Shown here in pieces: positions 1-10,968 of a stretch of 64,000 nucleotides of DNA (position 1 is the stretch's first letter; each line of letters begins with the position of its first letter). The notes under the pieces are model-generated. The model was not told the origin of the DNA. It ran no database searches and saw only the letters and a program-made list of their open reading frames with translations. The translations under genes and the position numbers were made by a program. Origin of the DNA: Oasisia sp. SBJ-2009 (taxonomy: Eukaryota; Annelida; Polychaeta; Sabellida; Siboglinidae); assembly GCA_964017155.1 (NCBI GenBank), contig OZ024865.1, positions 15,765,833 through 15,829,832 of the forward strand. Direction: 5' to 3'.

Positions 1-743
1 TTTCCAAAGATCTAAAACTGGAACATTGTTTCTAATACTAATTTCTAACACATAATGAAAGTTCATCAACATGTTTCAATAAATAAGGTATATGCAACAA
101 AATAAGTCTACATAAAACCGCGTATGCATAGATGCCGATTTATGTAGACCGGAGCAACGCCGGATGCTGCATATATTTAGTTAGCCTTTTTTGCGGTAGA
201 CCGAATCTAGACAACAGTAAAACAGTGTTGAGAAATGTAAACTAAGTCGAAGCCCAAGTTATGTTTGATCACGGAATGTATCGATGCGATAACAACAAAC
301 ACCAACATTGTTTTTAAAGACAAAATGCACGTTTTATTAATTTACACATAATAATATATAACCTTTTGCATCAGTATGAAGCATATCATACACTGAACAC
401 GAAACTCCAACCTTTCGTTCGGTATATACCATAAATATAGATTTATAAGAACTTTGACCCGGTACACATAACCCGGCACACAATATACTCAAAAATATGC
501 ACGGCGCGGGAGAAAACATGCTTAAAATCACTTAAGATGCTGTTCATTTAGATATTAATTACGCACGGTACTTCACTGTCATATGAACTGTGTGCACAAG
601 CAATGGTACTGATCAATTCAATTGTGTTAGTTGTGAACTAACACGTCGAATCTTTATGTAGACCAGTTTTGGTGTACATAAAACAGCGATCTACATAAGC
701 CGGTCCTATATGCATAATCGGTCTACAAAAGCTGCCTTTAGGA

Positions 744-744
<1 letters not shown>
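1..744 (-). mobile_element. TIR element (MITE), copy 1, cut by the window edge
   Basis: This stretch is the reverse complement of 55,240-55,990, where a fuller copy lies. Its right end, about 655-744, carries the terminal motif built from CTACATAAGCCGGTCC and AGCTGCCTTTAGGAG, and it then runs straight into a (TA)n tract. The other terminus would lie left of base 1. No intact reading frame is present, so this is a non-autonomous DNA element. Short ORFs inside it are not credible genes. Confidence 0.7.

Positions 745-802
<58 letters not shown>
745..802. repeat. (TA)n microsatellite
   Basis: Perfect TA dinucleotide run directly abutting the TIR-element terminus. Confidence 0.97.
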
Positions 803-804
<2 letters not shown>

Positions 805-1465
805 CAATAAATATATACCAACACATTAGTTATATGCATAATCAAAATATAAAGTGAAATAACATTTAAATTATTTATGACCGACGACAATTTTAAATTG
901 TACAATTCAGTAGTGCAGAAGGGGAATTCCCCTAGATTTCCTAACCGGTTTATGTGCCATTCACTACACTACATCATTACTTCATGAATATTATGAGGAC
1001 TGAGTAGTGTCATGTTTGAAGTAATTTATTTGTTATAACTCTTAAACTTTTTTCACATTTTATTTCGATAACGCATACAAATGATTTGTTGATGTATTTT
1101 TCGCCTAACATACATTTTAGGGTTCATTTTCTATAATTAACTAAATCGGAAAAATGTAAATCTTTATATTGATTAAATAGGATCGACTCAAGCCAAATGC
1201 TACTCGAGAGTAATTGTGATCACATATCCTCTAAATGGTATGTTCTTATATTTCAGCAATGGTTGTTCAAGTGTTTCATACATTTACTGTTATTTTGCTG
1301 TGGTATTTGTTTACATGCTAGTATTTGTCTGGGATATTGACGTTGCAATGGGAGGACATGAAGAGATCTGGATGTGGGAATAAACTATATCCAAATGTGT
1401 TTGCAGAGTGCCAGACATGTAGGAAGTGACTATCGTGTTTACGTGAACATCTAGTGTTTTGTTGG
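803..1465. other. Unassigned AT-rich sequence
   Basis: No domain exon, transposon protein or tandem repeat was recognised. It is probably intronic or upstream sequence of gene 1. Confidence 0.4.
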
Positions 1466-1905
1466 ATATAGAGCAGGATGTATGTAGCAATGCGATGATT
1501 GTTGTGTTAAAGACAAACTACGGGGTACAAGAGGATGTATGTAACTAGGTGATGATTGCTGTGTTAAAGACAAACTACGGGTACAGGAGGATGTATGTAA
1601 CTAGGTGATGATTGCTGTGTTAAAGACAAACTACGGGTACAGGAGGATGTATGTAACTAGGTGATGATTGCTGTGTTAAAGACAACCTACCGGGTGCAAG
1701 AGGATGTATATAGCTATGTGATGATTGTTGTGTTAAAGGCAAACTACCGGGTACAAGAGGATGTCAGTAACTAGGTGATGATTGTTGTATTAAAGACAAC
1801 CTACCGGATGCAAGAGGATGTATGTAGCTAGGTGATGATTGCTGTGTTAAAGACAAACTACCGGGTACAAGAAGACGTCTGTAGCTAGGTGATGGTTGCT
1901 GTGTT
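1466..1905. repeat. 55-57-bp minisatellite, about 8 units
   Basis: Units share the core GTGATGATTGCTGTGTTAAA followed by GACAAACTAC and a variable GGATGTATGTAGC-like part. Spacing measured between units is 56-57 bp. It is the reverse complement of the larger array at 57,215-58,195, so both belong to one satellite family. Units are contiguous with no unique spacers, so it is not a CRISPR. Confidence 0.9.
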
Positions 1906-1996
1906 CTGCACTGTAATGCCCAATTTACTGCAGAACATTAGCACATGACATATGTATTTCATTTAATATAGAGCAATCTAGTGGGATATCTTTAAG

Positions 1997-2187
1997 GTTA
2001 TGTTCCATCTCCTGCATCTTACCTGAACCAATGGAAAATGCCCACGTAGAGATCAGTGGAACAGACCTGTGTGACACAGCCAATTACACCTGCCACCCTG
2101 GTACAGCCTTCCCCAATGGCAACCGCTGGGCAGTTAGAACACGCGCGAATTTGGCTGAGTGGACAAACATCCATGGAAAATGTGAAA
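1997..2187 (+). CDS. Gene 1: degenerate CCP (sushi) exon
   Basis: The reading frame gives ILPEPMENAHVE, then TANYTCHPGTAFPNG, and ends HGKCES before a GT donor at 2188. This matches the CCP pattern and most resembles the exons at 5,817 and 10,969, which share xTANYTCxxGxxFPNG. The third conserved Cys is missing: a region reading VRTRANLAEW stands where the others have a Cys followed by GNW. The acceptor I can see (AG at 1995-1996) gives a different phase from the phase-1 neighbours, so the 5' boundary is uncertain. The exon may be diverged or dead. Confidence 0.5.
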
Positions 2188-2285
2188 GTACGGTAAATCT
2201 ATATGACCCCCTTGTTCTCCGGTTACCCGCGCCGTGGGCAAATGTTCCTCGGAACTGACTTGTATCCTCTCACATGCTTGAAATT
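2188..2285. repeat. Fragment of the 1.1-kb dispersed module
   Basis: The stretch around 2,219-2,280 matches the conserved block of the module at 15,295 and 61,104 (GCAAATGTTC, then CCTCTCACATGC). It is a short, diverged fragment directly after the donor of the degenerate CCP exon. Confidence 0.5.
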
Positions 2286-2825
2286 GTATGCACTCCGTGT
2301 TGTGGATGACAAGCAATTTCTGCGTCCATGTATCAGCAAAAAGTTATTGGAATGCAAACATTTGATAATTTAGGTAGAACCTTTGATCATCTGTTACCAG
2401 TGAGCTAAGAAGAAGTGTGACATTGGTAGATATGAAGCAACAATTATTGACTCACCAGTCAACGTTGGCTTAGGCCTGGAGGTCACTGTCACAGTGTCAG
2501 AAGCTTCTACAAAGGGGTGTACACTTATTAGGATGATGCAAGCTACTTAGGAGGAATACAGTAATACAAATAATCCAGTGTGGTTTGTAGTACTTATTTA
2601 TACAGTGCAACATGCTAACAATATATGTGGAAGTGTATGGCCAGAATAACCTCCTTTCAGTGATGTATTGGATGAGTCATTACGTGCACATATTTACACA
2701 CTAATGTGGGCAGTACAGGTCCTTTGAGGTCGACAATGCCTCATTTACTTAGCCTATTGATAAATTCTAAAAAACGCCCACATTACAAAGAACAATATTG
2801 ACAAAATGGTAGGTAATACATAAAA
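2286..2825. other. Intronic, nothing recognised
   Basis: AT-rich sequence between CCP exons, with no domain exon or element identified. Confidence 0.4.
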
Positions 2826-3060
2826 AATTATTATTAAAATGTATCTCATAAATATTTCAACTACTAAAACTACTAAGTACCATTACTACATTTATGTTTT
2901 TTTGTTTCCCAAACGTTAGTGCTTCCCAGAGAATTCAAAATGGTGTTTGGTTTAACAATCTGTCAGGATTAACTGGCCACTATACCATAAAAAGAACTTG
3001 CCTTTTATGTGTAATTAAATACAATTCTGTTGTTGATTAGGTTCATGTATTTGTCTGCAG

Positions 3061-3105
3061 TTATTAATTGCGGCAGTCCACCATCTCTAGCGATTGCCAC
3101 AGTAA
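3061..3105 (+). pseudogene. Gene 1: half CCP exon, probable relic
   Basis: After a good acceptor (TTTGTCTGCAG) the frame reads VINCGSPPSLAIATVSHRET, the first half of a CCP domain, with possible donors at about 3,094 and 3,106 (GTAAGC, GTAAAT). Only about 120 bp separates it from the next complete CCP exon, and no matching second half lies between. If included in the mRNA it would give an incomplete domain. A relic or an alternatively used exon are both possible. It is copied at 6,402. Confidence 0.45.
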
Positions 3106-3223
3106 GCCACAGAGAGACTCTAAGTAAATGTTGTACACTATTCATCTTGTAATGAGTGTCATGATGTACAGTGGCTTGTAAATTTTGTTAATTATTTTAA
3201 TTTGGTTGGTGTTTTTTTTGCAG

Positions 3224-3406
3224 TTGTCGACTGCGGTAATCCTACAGATCTGGCAAATGGCAACGTTACGTTTGAAGAGACAACATTTGGACACATTGCA
3301 AAGTACACCTGTCGTAGAGGTCACTGGTTCAACAGAGATCAACGTCAAATTGCCATAAAGTGTGAGGACAATGGAAACTGGACACATGTGGAGGACACTT
3401 GCAAAG
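3224..3406 (+). CDS. Gene 1: CCP (sushi) domain exon
   Basis: This is a 183-bp phase 1-1 exon encoding one complete CCP module. Its four cysteines lie in VVDCGNP, AKYTC, IKCED and EDTC, and the conserved Trp is in GNWT before the last Cys. Sushi domains form two disulphides (1-3 and 2-4) and mediate protein binding in complement-like, adhesion and receptor proteins. The acceptor is TTTTTTTTGCAG and the donor is AAAG|GTCTG. Two N-glycosylation sequons are visible (NVT, NWT). Its closest relatives are the exons at 6,094 and 6,566. It is one of several near-identical modules made by local duplication, so module number may vary between individuals. Confidence 0.88.
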
Positions 3407-4321
3407 GTCTGTGTTTGTATTCGTGTGATTCTTTCTTCAGATACTCTTTTAATGTTGATCTCAGTAATGACAATTAAAGCACTGCAAAGGTGTTATACTA
3501 AACATTCGAATGAATTGGTGTTATTACATGTAATAGACCAACCACCACATGACTACTACATCGCTTATATACTGTAGATGATGCATCTAATTATAGTCAG
3601 TGTACAGTATTATCAAACAGTACTTTTTGTAATAAATATAAACTTGAGTACTGACCCATGAATCAGACTTACACTTCACATCAGACCTGTTATTGAGGCT
3701 TAGTGCCCATTCCAATACAGACCTTTTTAAATTCCGATTCCGCCCACACTGCAATGATTTTGATATAAATTCCAACAAAATATTTCATTGTGATTCACAC
3801 ACTATCACAATTCCTATTGTAAACATTGTTCCTATTGTAAACATTGTTTATGTTCTACATACAAAATCTTTCAAAGTTTAAGTGATATTTTAACTCAGAA
3901 TGCTACAATAACAAGTACAAAGTAAAACTAAAGCCCATGTAAAGTGTGATTACTTAATTCATGAAGTTTTCTGTTTTAAATATGCCTGCTATTTTGTCAG
4001 GTACATTTGTATGTTATAAACCACTTGGGAGTTATAGCATCTGGTAGTAACGTTTATTCCATTCAATACAATTCCAATTCCACTCAAACCAATTGTGACC
4101 CCAATTCTGAATCTGCTGATTTCCAACCAACCGTTTCCAATTCTGATTCCACACAAGCCGATTCTGGTTCCAATTCCATAACTTTGATATTGTCTCATTT
4201 CAATGCCAGAATGATATGAATAACCTTCAATTTTAGTATTGGAATCGCCTTGGCTCTGTGTAACATTACTAACATGTTATAAGGAAATCTTCTGGTCTTG
4301 TTATGGTACTTTTGCCCATTC
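3407..4321. other. Intronic, with degenerate TTCCAATTC-type repeats
   Basis: Two patches (about 3,695-3,850 and 4,050-4,190) are built from imprecise ATTCCAATTC/GATTCC motifs. Nothing else was recognised. The left TIR of the next element begins at about 4,322. Confidence 0.5.
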
Positions 4322-5708
4322 ATGTAGGGGAAGTAGGGGCATGTCCGCACACTTAAGGTGAAACACGCTATAGATAATGCACTGTGTGTGATAAAAGGGT
4401 GATATTTAACATTCAGAATGATCAATCATAATAGTTTGGTGTTAGTTAGTTAAGAAATCACATATCCCAACATATATTTAGATAGTTGGTCAAATGTAGA
4501 GGCATACCTTTGTGCGGACATGCCCCAAAGTACGGGGCATAGCCGCACACTGTGTGCGGTTATGCCCCAGGAACGGCTAAACAACAGCTGGTCTCACAGA
4601 GCTGACTGTTAACTGCAATAATAATATGTATTGGTATGTGTACACTACTGACACTGCATTACTTAACAAAAAAATACAAGAAACACCAGATAACACAAAT
4701 CAACGATTTCAAGCTTTCGTATATAAGTAAAGTTTAGAAAATACAGTGACCTTGACTCATAGTCCACGCCTATTCGTCATTGAGAGTCAAAGCAAACAAC
4801 AGCATGGTTTTGTAACGGGGAATGTTAAAGCTTGCAAACCAGCTTGTCTGATGCCTTCTAGCTAAAACAACATGGTAACGTAAAGCGCAAAGTCAAAATC
4901 AAAACTCAGTTTGTCGGCCATGCGAGCATGGCTTTGTATGGACTAACGTATACAGGCAAAGTGCTCTATTATAGATTATAGATTATACATCATTTGTCAT
5001 CTTGGTTATTTTTGTCTGAGAGTAATAATCAATTAAGCTTTATGTATTTAACGGAGCTAATGATACACAACATAGACAATGTGAGGCCAATGCAATATAG
5101 CCTATTGCACATTGATGAAGCGATGAATGATATAAATTAAAAGTGTGATAATATTAAATAATTATATAATAATCTTCATATTCTATCTCACATCAAAGTT
5201 TCCTATAATATTTATGGTAAGTAACTGGAGTATCTAAATATGTACATAAGTAGACTACATAATATTATAAGCACCGATGCACGAAATACGTCTGCACAGC
5301 GGGTGGGGCATGACCGCACATGCCTGTGCGAACATGCCCCAAGCATACAACACGTGAACAATTCTGAATTGCGCGAAAATGCCGCAAGTATCCTTTATTT
5401 CACACATCATAAAACATTAAAATGCAATTTGGAATTATGAAAGAAAATGTATATGCACGTCTTACAGGTAATGTTTTACACGTAAGAGCACATAAATAAA
5501 ATTACATCATGTTTTACAAAAATAAAATGTTATGTCATAACTTTTTACTTATTCAATTCTATCAAAAGGGGTATGTGCAAATGGTTGAATAGGGGTTAGA
5601 CGATGCCGCTTAGCATGATTCCACTAACCAGATATTACGCGATGTGCAAATAATAGGGTGTGCGGACATGCCTCAGGGTGCGGATATGCCCCTACTTCCC
5701 TTACATTA
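4322..5708. mobile_element. Non-autonomous TIR transposon, about 1.39 kb
   Basis: The left end reads GGGAAGTAGGGGCATGTCCG and the right end is its inverted complement (CGGATATGCCCCTACTTCCC), giving TIRs of at least 24 bp with one or two mismatches. The GTGCGGACATGCCCC motif recurs inside, in both orientations: near 4,510-4,570 (three times), 5,305-5,342 (twice) and 5,660-5,690 (twice). No transposase frame is seen. The superfamily cannot be assigned from what is visible. It sits in a gene 1 intron between CCP exons. Confidence 0.75.
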
Positions 5709-5816
5709 ATTAAGAGATGCAAACAACTTAACCAAGACAATATTTATTGTGTAAACCCGTCCTTTTTAATCACAGCTTAATGACATAAAGTCATATGAAA
5801 ACTATTTATATTACAG

Positions 5817-5999
5817 TGATTGACTGTGAGGAACCAACTGCCATGAAAAATGCTTCCATAACTTACAATGGAACAACATTTGAAGAGATTGTCAACTACA
5901 CATGTGAAGTTGGGTTCATGTTCCCAAATGGGGTCAAACTTCTCATGAAGTCATGCAACGGCTCAGGAAACTGGACGGGGCCCAACGAGACATGTGAAG
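5817..5999 (+). CDS. Gene 1: CCP (sushi) domain exon
   Basis: A 183-bp phase 1-1 exon between TATATTACAG and GAAG|GTTGG. The translation starts VIDCEEPTAMKNASITYNGT and carries the four CCP cysteines (VIDC, VNYTC, MKSC, NETC), with Trp in GNWTGP. Sequons NAS, NGT, NYT and NET suggest heavy N-glycosylation. With the exon at 10,969 it forms a second CCP subtype, sharing the EVGF.FPNGVKLL stretch, distinct from the VVDCGNPTDLANG subtype of the exons at 3,224 and 6,566. The two subtypes alternate along the gene, suggesting that multi-exon blocks were duplicated. Confidence 0.88.
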
Positions 6000-6093
6000 G
6001 TTGGAACATTTGCTACTTTGAATCTAAGTAAATGTTTGAGTGCCTTGTAAATGTTGTTAATTATTTTAATTGGGTTGATGTATTTTTCTCCAG

Positions 6094-6163
6094 TTGTCGA
6101 CTGCGGCAATCCTACAGATCTGGCAAATGGCAACGTAACGTTTGAAGAGACAACATTTGGACA
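6094..6163 (+). pseudogene. Gene 1: truncated CCP exon at a duplication breakpoint
   Basis: After the acceptor TTTCTCCAG the frame matches the first 23 residues of the CCP exons at 3,224 and 6,566 (VVDCGNPTDLANGNVTFEET and on). After TTTGGACA it switches without warning to intron sequence (ATTATTAAAATGTATCTC) homologous to 2,826 onward. The second half of the domain, with Cys2-Cys4, is lost and no donor follows. It reads as the junction of an unequal recombination or duplication. Confidence 0.82.
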
Positions 6164-6401
6164 AATAATTATTAAAATGTATCTCATAAATATTTCAACT
6201 ACTAAAACTACTAAGTACTATTATTACATTTATGTTTTGTGGTCAATGTTTCCCAAACGTCAGTGCTTCCCAGAGAATTAAAAATGTTGTTTGGTTTAAC
6301 AAACTGTCAGGATTAACTGGCCACTATACCATAACAAGAACTTGCCTTTTATGTGTAATTAAATACAATTATGTTGATTAGGTTCATGTATTTGTCTGCA
6401 G

Positions 6402-6446
6402 TTATTAATTGCGGCAGTCCACCATCTCTAGCGATTGCCACAGTAC
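6402..6446 (+). pseudogene. Gene 1: half CCP exon, second copy
   Basis: Copy of the half exon at 3,061, reading VINCGSPPSLAIATV and then RHRET. The first internal GT is GTACGC here instead of GTAAGC, so that possible donor is weaker. No second half follows before the complete CCP exon. Confidence 0.45.
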
Positions 6447-6565
6447 GCCACAGAGAGACTCTAAGTAAATGTTGTACACTATTCATCTTGTAATGAGTGC
6501 CATGATGTAGAGTGGCTTGTACATTTTGTTAATTATTTTATTTTGGTTGGTGTTTTTTTCTCCAG

Positions 6566-6748
6566 TTGTCGACTGCGGTAATCCTACAGATCTGGCAAAT
6601 GGCAACGTTAGGTTTGAAGAGACAACATTTGGACACATTGCAAAGTACACCTGTCGTAGAGGTCACCGGTTCAACAGAGGTCAACGTCAAATTGCCACAA
6701 AGTGTGAGGACAATGGAAACTGGACACATGTGGAGGACACTTGTAAAG
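6566..6748 (+). CDS. Gene 1: CCP (sushi) domain exon
   Basis: A 183-bp phase 1-1 exon, the duplicate of 3,224-3,406 with a few replacements (for example GHRFNRGQRQIATKC against GHWFNRDQRQIAIKC). All four CCP cysteines and the GNWT Trp are kept, so the copy looks functional. The acceptor is TTTTTTCTCCAG and the donor is AAAG|GTCTG. The sequon in GNVT has become GNVR, so one glycosylation site is lost relative to copy A. Confidence 0.88.
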
Positions 6749-6967
6749 GTCTGTGTTTGTATACATAAGATTCAATCTTCAATGTGCTTTTTATAGCAGA
6801 CATCAGAATGCGTAAACACAGTCGACATACCATGATGTTTTATTATTAGAAGTGCATCTTTTCCATGGTGTAGAGCAGCTGTTATTTAAAGTGCCATTTT
6901 ATGTTTGTATGTCTTTTCTGGAATTATTTCTGATAGAAATAAATTATTATCACTTTAACATACATAA

Positions 6968-7140
6968 TATGTACACACACGCACATAGCACGCACGTACG
7001 CACATATACACGCACGGACACACAACAATGCACATAGGCTTATATACATACCGTATGCATGCATGTACATAATACATGCACGCCCACACGTGTACAAACA
7101 CAACATTCAGTCACACACAGGCGCGCACACACATACAGAC
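6968..7140. repeat. Impure CA/CG-rich flank of the large repeat
   Basis: Mixed ACACGCACAT-type sequence grading into the pure repeat to its right. Confidence 0.7.
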
Positions 7141-8645
7141 ACACACACACTCACACTCACACTCACACTCACACGCACACGCACACGCACACGCACACGC
7201 GCACGCGCACGCGCACGCGCACGCGCACGCGCACGCGCACGCGCACGCGCACGCGCACGCGCACGCGCACGCGCACGCGCACGCGCACGCGCACGCGCAC
7301 GCGCACGCGCACGCGCACGCGCACGCGCACGCGCACGCGCACGCGCACGCGCACGCGCACGCGCACGCGCACGCGCACGCGCACGCGCACGCACACGCAC
7401 ACGCACACGCACACGCACACGCACACGCACACGCACACGCACACGCACACGCACACGCACACGCACACGCACACGCACACGCACACGCACACGCACACGC
7501 ACACGCACACGCACACGCACACGCACACGCACACGCACACGCACACGCACACGCACACGCACACGCACACGCACACGCACACGCACACGCACACGCACAC
7601 GCACACGCACACGCACACGCACACGCACACGCACACGCACACGCACACGCACACGCACACGCACACGCACACGCACACGCACACGCACACGCACACGCAC
7701 ACGCACACGCACACGCACACGCACACGCACACGCACACGCACACGCACACGCACACGCACACGCACACGCACACGCACACGCACACGCACACGCACACGC
7801 ACACGCACACGCACACGCACACGCACACGCACACGCACACGCACACGCACACGCACACGCACACGCACACGCACACGCACACGCACACGCACACGCACAC
7901 GCACACGCACACGCACACGCACACGCACACGCACACGCACACGCACACGCACACGCACACGCACACGCACACGCACACGCACACGCACACGCACACGCAC
8001 ACGCACACGCACACGCACACGCACACGCACACGCACACGCACACGCACACGCACACGCACACGCACACGCACACGCACACGCACACGCACACGCACACGC
8101 ACACGCACACGCACACGCACACGCACACGCACACGCACACGCACACGCACACGCACACGCACACGCACACGCACACGCACACGCACACGCACACGCACAC
8201 GCACACGCACACGCACACGCACACGCACACGCACACGCACACGCACACGCACACGCACACGCACACGCACACGCACACGCACACGCACACGCACACGCAC
8301 ACGCACACGCACACGCACACGCACACGCACACGCACACGCACACGCACACGCACACGCACACGCACACGCACACGCACACGCACACGCACACGCACACGC
8401 ACACGCACACGCACACGCACACGCACACGCACACGCACACGCACACGCACACGCACACGCACACGCACACGCACACGCACACGCACACGCACACGCACAC
8501 GCACACGCACACGCACACGCACACGCACACGCACACGCACACGCACACGCACACGCACACGCACACGCACACGCACACGCACACGCACACGCACACGCAC
8601 ACGCACACGCACACGCACACGCACACGCACACGCACACGCACACA
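7141..8645. repeat. 1.5-kb CA/CG hexamer repeat, alternating purine-pyrimidine
   Basis: There are three zones: ACACTC units (about 7,147-7,170), CACGCG units (about 7,199-7,390) and CACACG units (about 7,391-8,645, roughly 209 copies). From 7,170 to 8,645 purines and pyrimidines alternate without a break as far as can be read. All six frames are open here only because the hexamer contains no stop codon, so the 490-545-residue ORFs are artefacts. It lies in an intron of gene 1. Confidence 0.97.
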
Positions 8646-8819
8646 GAAAGACATTACAAATATTATAACTAGCAGTCATACAAAACAGGTTATGAGGTGA
8701 CACAGGAGCCCAGATTGATATTTGCAGATCATGGTAAAATAAGGTTGTGTTTGGGAGTGAGGTTTGTGGCTAGTGGTTCCTCTCTAAAGACTAATTAAAG
8801 TTCACTTGGTTGATTGTCT
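8646..8819. other. Spacer between the hexamer repeat and the LINE
   Basis: No exon or repeat recognised. Confidence 0.4.
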
Positions 8820-10120
8820 TCTTAACAATAACTTGATAAACCCATCTGAACATGGGTTTTTAAAAGCGAGGTTATGCTTAATAAATATGTTATGTTTTTT
8901 GGAAGATGTCACAAAGTGGGTAGATGAGGGATCACCAGTAGATATAATCTACTTCGATAAATAAAACCTTAAACAAAGTGCCACAACAAAGATTACTACT
9001 TAAACTAAAGGCCCAGGGCATAGGAAATGGTTTGATTAACTGGATAGAAAAATGGCTTTTTGACAGAAGACAAAGAGTAGTAGTTTATGGGGAGGTTTCA
9101 AATTGGAAATCGGTTTTGAGTGGAGTACCGCAGGGATCAGTATTGGGCCCTATTTTATTCCAAATATATATCAATGATTTGGATGATGACATAACAAGCA
9201 AGGTGTTGAAGTTTGCTGACGACACAAAAGTGTTTAGGAAAATTAAAAGTGATGCAGATAGACAGCATTTACAAGATGATCTCAATAAGTTGATAGAATG
9301 GTCTGAGAAATGGCAAATGTTGTTTAATTTTGGAAAGTGTAAGTGCCTCCACACAGAATGAAGATGCACAATATACAATGAGTGGTACTGTACTAAATAA
9401 TACTGTTAAAGAAAAAGACTTAGGGTTAACAAGTAGTGCTGATATGAAGGTATCAGAGCAGTGTGGAATTGCAGCAGCGAAGGGAAACCAAATGTTTGGA
9501 TTAATTAGGAGAAATATAGTGTACAAAGAAACAAAACTAATAATACCGCTGTATAAAACAATAGTTAGGCCTCATTTAGAGTATTGTATACAAACATGGA
9601 GGCCACACCGCAAGAAGGTTATTGATATGCTAGAAAGGGTACAAAGGAGAGCAACACAAATTATACCAACACTCAGGAATATTAGTTGTGAAATGCGTCT
9701 AAAAGAATATGGTCTAACAACACTAGAAACCAGAAGATTGAGAGGAGATCAGATTGAGGGTTTAAAAATATTGAATGGGTATGAAAATATTGACAGATAT
9801 TTTTTTGTCACGGCCAAGGAAGAGAGAAGGACTAGAGGACATGGAGTTACATTAGCAAAGAAGCAGTGTATACTAGATATTAGACAGTTTTCATTTTCAC
9901 AAAGAATAGTAATCGAATGGAACAGATTATCAGCTGATTGTGTAGGTGCTTGTAGTGTTAACATATTTAAAAATAAAATCGACATATACCTTAAAACGGG
10001 CGGGGTATACTTAGATAGATAGGTTGGACTATCGATAAGCCAAACGGCTTCCTTGTCCACCTGCCATCTAGAGTTGACTATCTAGGTGGCAATCTTGATC
10101 AATCTTGTTAAATCTCTCCT
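8820..10120 (+). mobile_element. 5'-truncated LINE (Jockey/CR1-like), inactive
   Basis: The + strand encodes the second half of a non-LTR reverse transcriptase: a GVPQGSVLGPILF box (about 9,124), the catalytic FADDTK box (about 9,214), then the thumb and C-terminal region (KTIVRPHLEYCIQTWRP, about 9,560) up to a stop at 10,022. A stop near 8,962 and a frameshift near 9,340-9,360 split it into two frames. The endonuclease and the first half of the RT are absent. The 3' end has a short hairpin around CCACCTGCCATCTAGAG. A second copy of the same 3' end lies at 41,737-42,046 on the minus strand. Confidence 0.88.
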
Positions 10121-10968
10121 GTTGTCTTCTCATCCTGTGTCATTCACAAGAGGTGTCGCACAAACGATACACATGGCTGTGACTTAAAAGTGGATTGTCA
10201 CCAACATGGGCCTCCCAACCCAGCAGCTGATGTGTTTTAGGTAGTTCTGTGTATCTGTGTATTTCTCTCTTTCATTTCCTCTCCCTTCATCTCCTTCCCT
10301 TCCCCGTATATGTGTCTCGCTCTCTGTCTGTGTCTGTCTCTGTGTATTTCTCTCTGCCCCTACACATGTCTCTCTCTCTATCTTTCTTCCACTCCCCCTC
10401 CCTCACCATCTATTTCCTGTGCCCCTGAATCTGCCACTACTCTAGGTAAAGCAAATGTCATAGATATTGCACTTGAGTGTGTCTTTATCCTCAGATAAAT
10501 GTATTTTACTAAGGTCTTATGTGGGGTTATATTGTGTACAAGTGTATTATATTTATCTGTCAAAGAAGGTAAGCATTGCATCCTAGCAAATAGTGACATT
10601 TATGTTATCTCGTCTTCTTCCACTTGCTCCCTTGGGGGTGGAGTCTGTGTCACTTCGTTGCTGCTTCTGCGTTCCTTGTCAATTCATTCCACATCACATG
10701 TTTCAAGCTTTCTTTGCATAACAACCTTGGTTTTTCACTTCTTCCTTTTCGCCACTCTTCTGCTCAGCATTCCACGTTTGGCAGTTTGTCATAGCTAGGT
10801 CTTTATATATGCCCTGCCCATCTCTTTCTGTTTCTAACTGTTTCCTTTTGTTATGTGTTTTTTCGTCCCAATTCCCTCTCTCAAAACCTTCGTCTTGTCT
10901 GCTAATTACTAGGTCAATTAGTATAAATATACCATAAAGTAATAATTTAAAACTATTTATGTTGACAG
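10121..10968. other. Intronic, pyrimidine-rich
   Basis: About 10,255-10,440 is dominated by CTCTCTGT/CCTTCCC tracts. About 10,610-10,700 shares short blocks with 58,915-58,990 (a TTGCTCCCTTGGGGGTGG-like core), suggesting a small unidentified dispersed repeat. No exon seen. Confidence 0.45.

Larger units (their letters stand above)
2826..3440 (+). repeat. Segmental duplication, copy A (intron plus CCP exons)
   Basis: This block is repeated nearly verbatim at 6,168-6,780, about 3.34 kb downstream in direct orientation. It includes the intron start (ATTATTAAAATGTATCTC), the half-CCP exon at 3,061 and the full CCP exon at 3,224. Similarity fades shortly after the donor of the full exon. Confidence 0.9.
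6168..6780 (+). repeat. Segmental duplication, copy B
   Basis: Direct copy of 2,826-3,440, carrying intron, half-CCP exon and full CCP exon, with scattered substitutions. Its left edge is fused to the truncated CCP exon ending at 6,163. Confidence 0.9.

Noticed and set aside
7059..8703. Six long ORFs of 490-545 residues (poly-TH, poly-RT, poly-AH, poly-RV, poly-AC, poly-CV)
   Set aside because: They are translations of a stop-free CA/CG hexamer repeat in every frame; no non-repetitive coding sequence.
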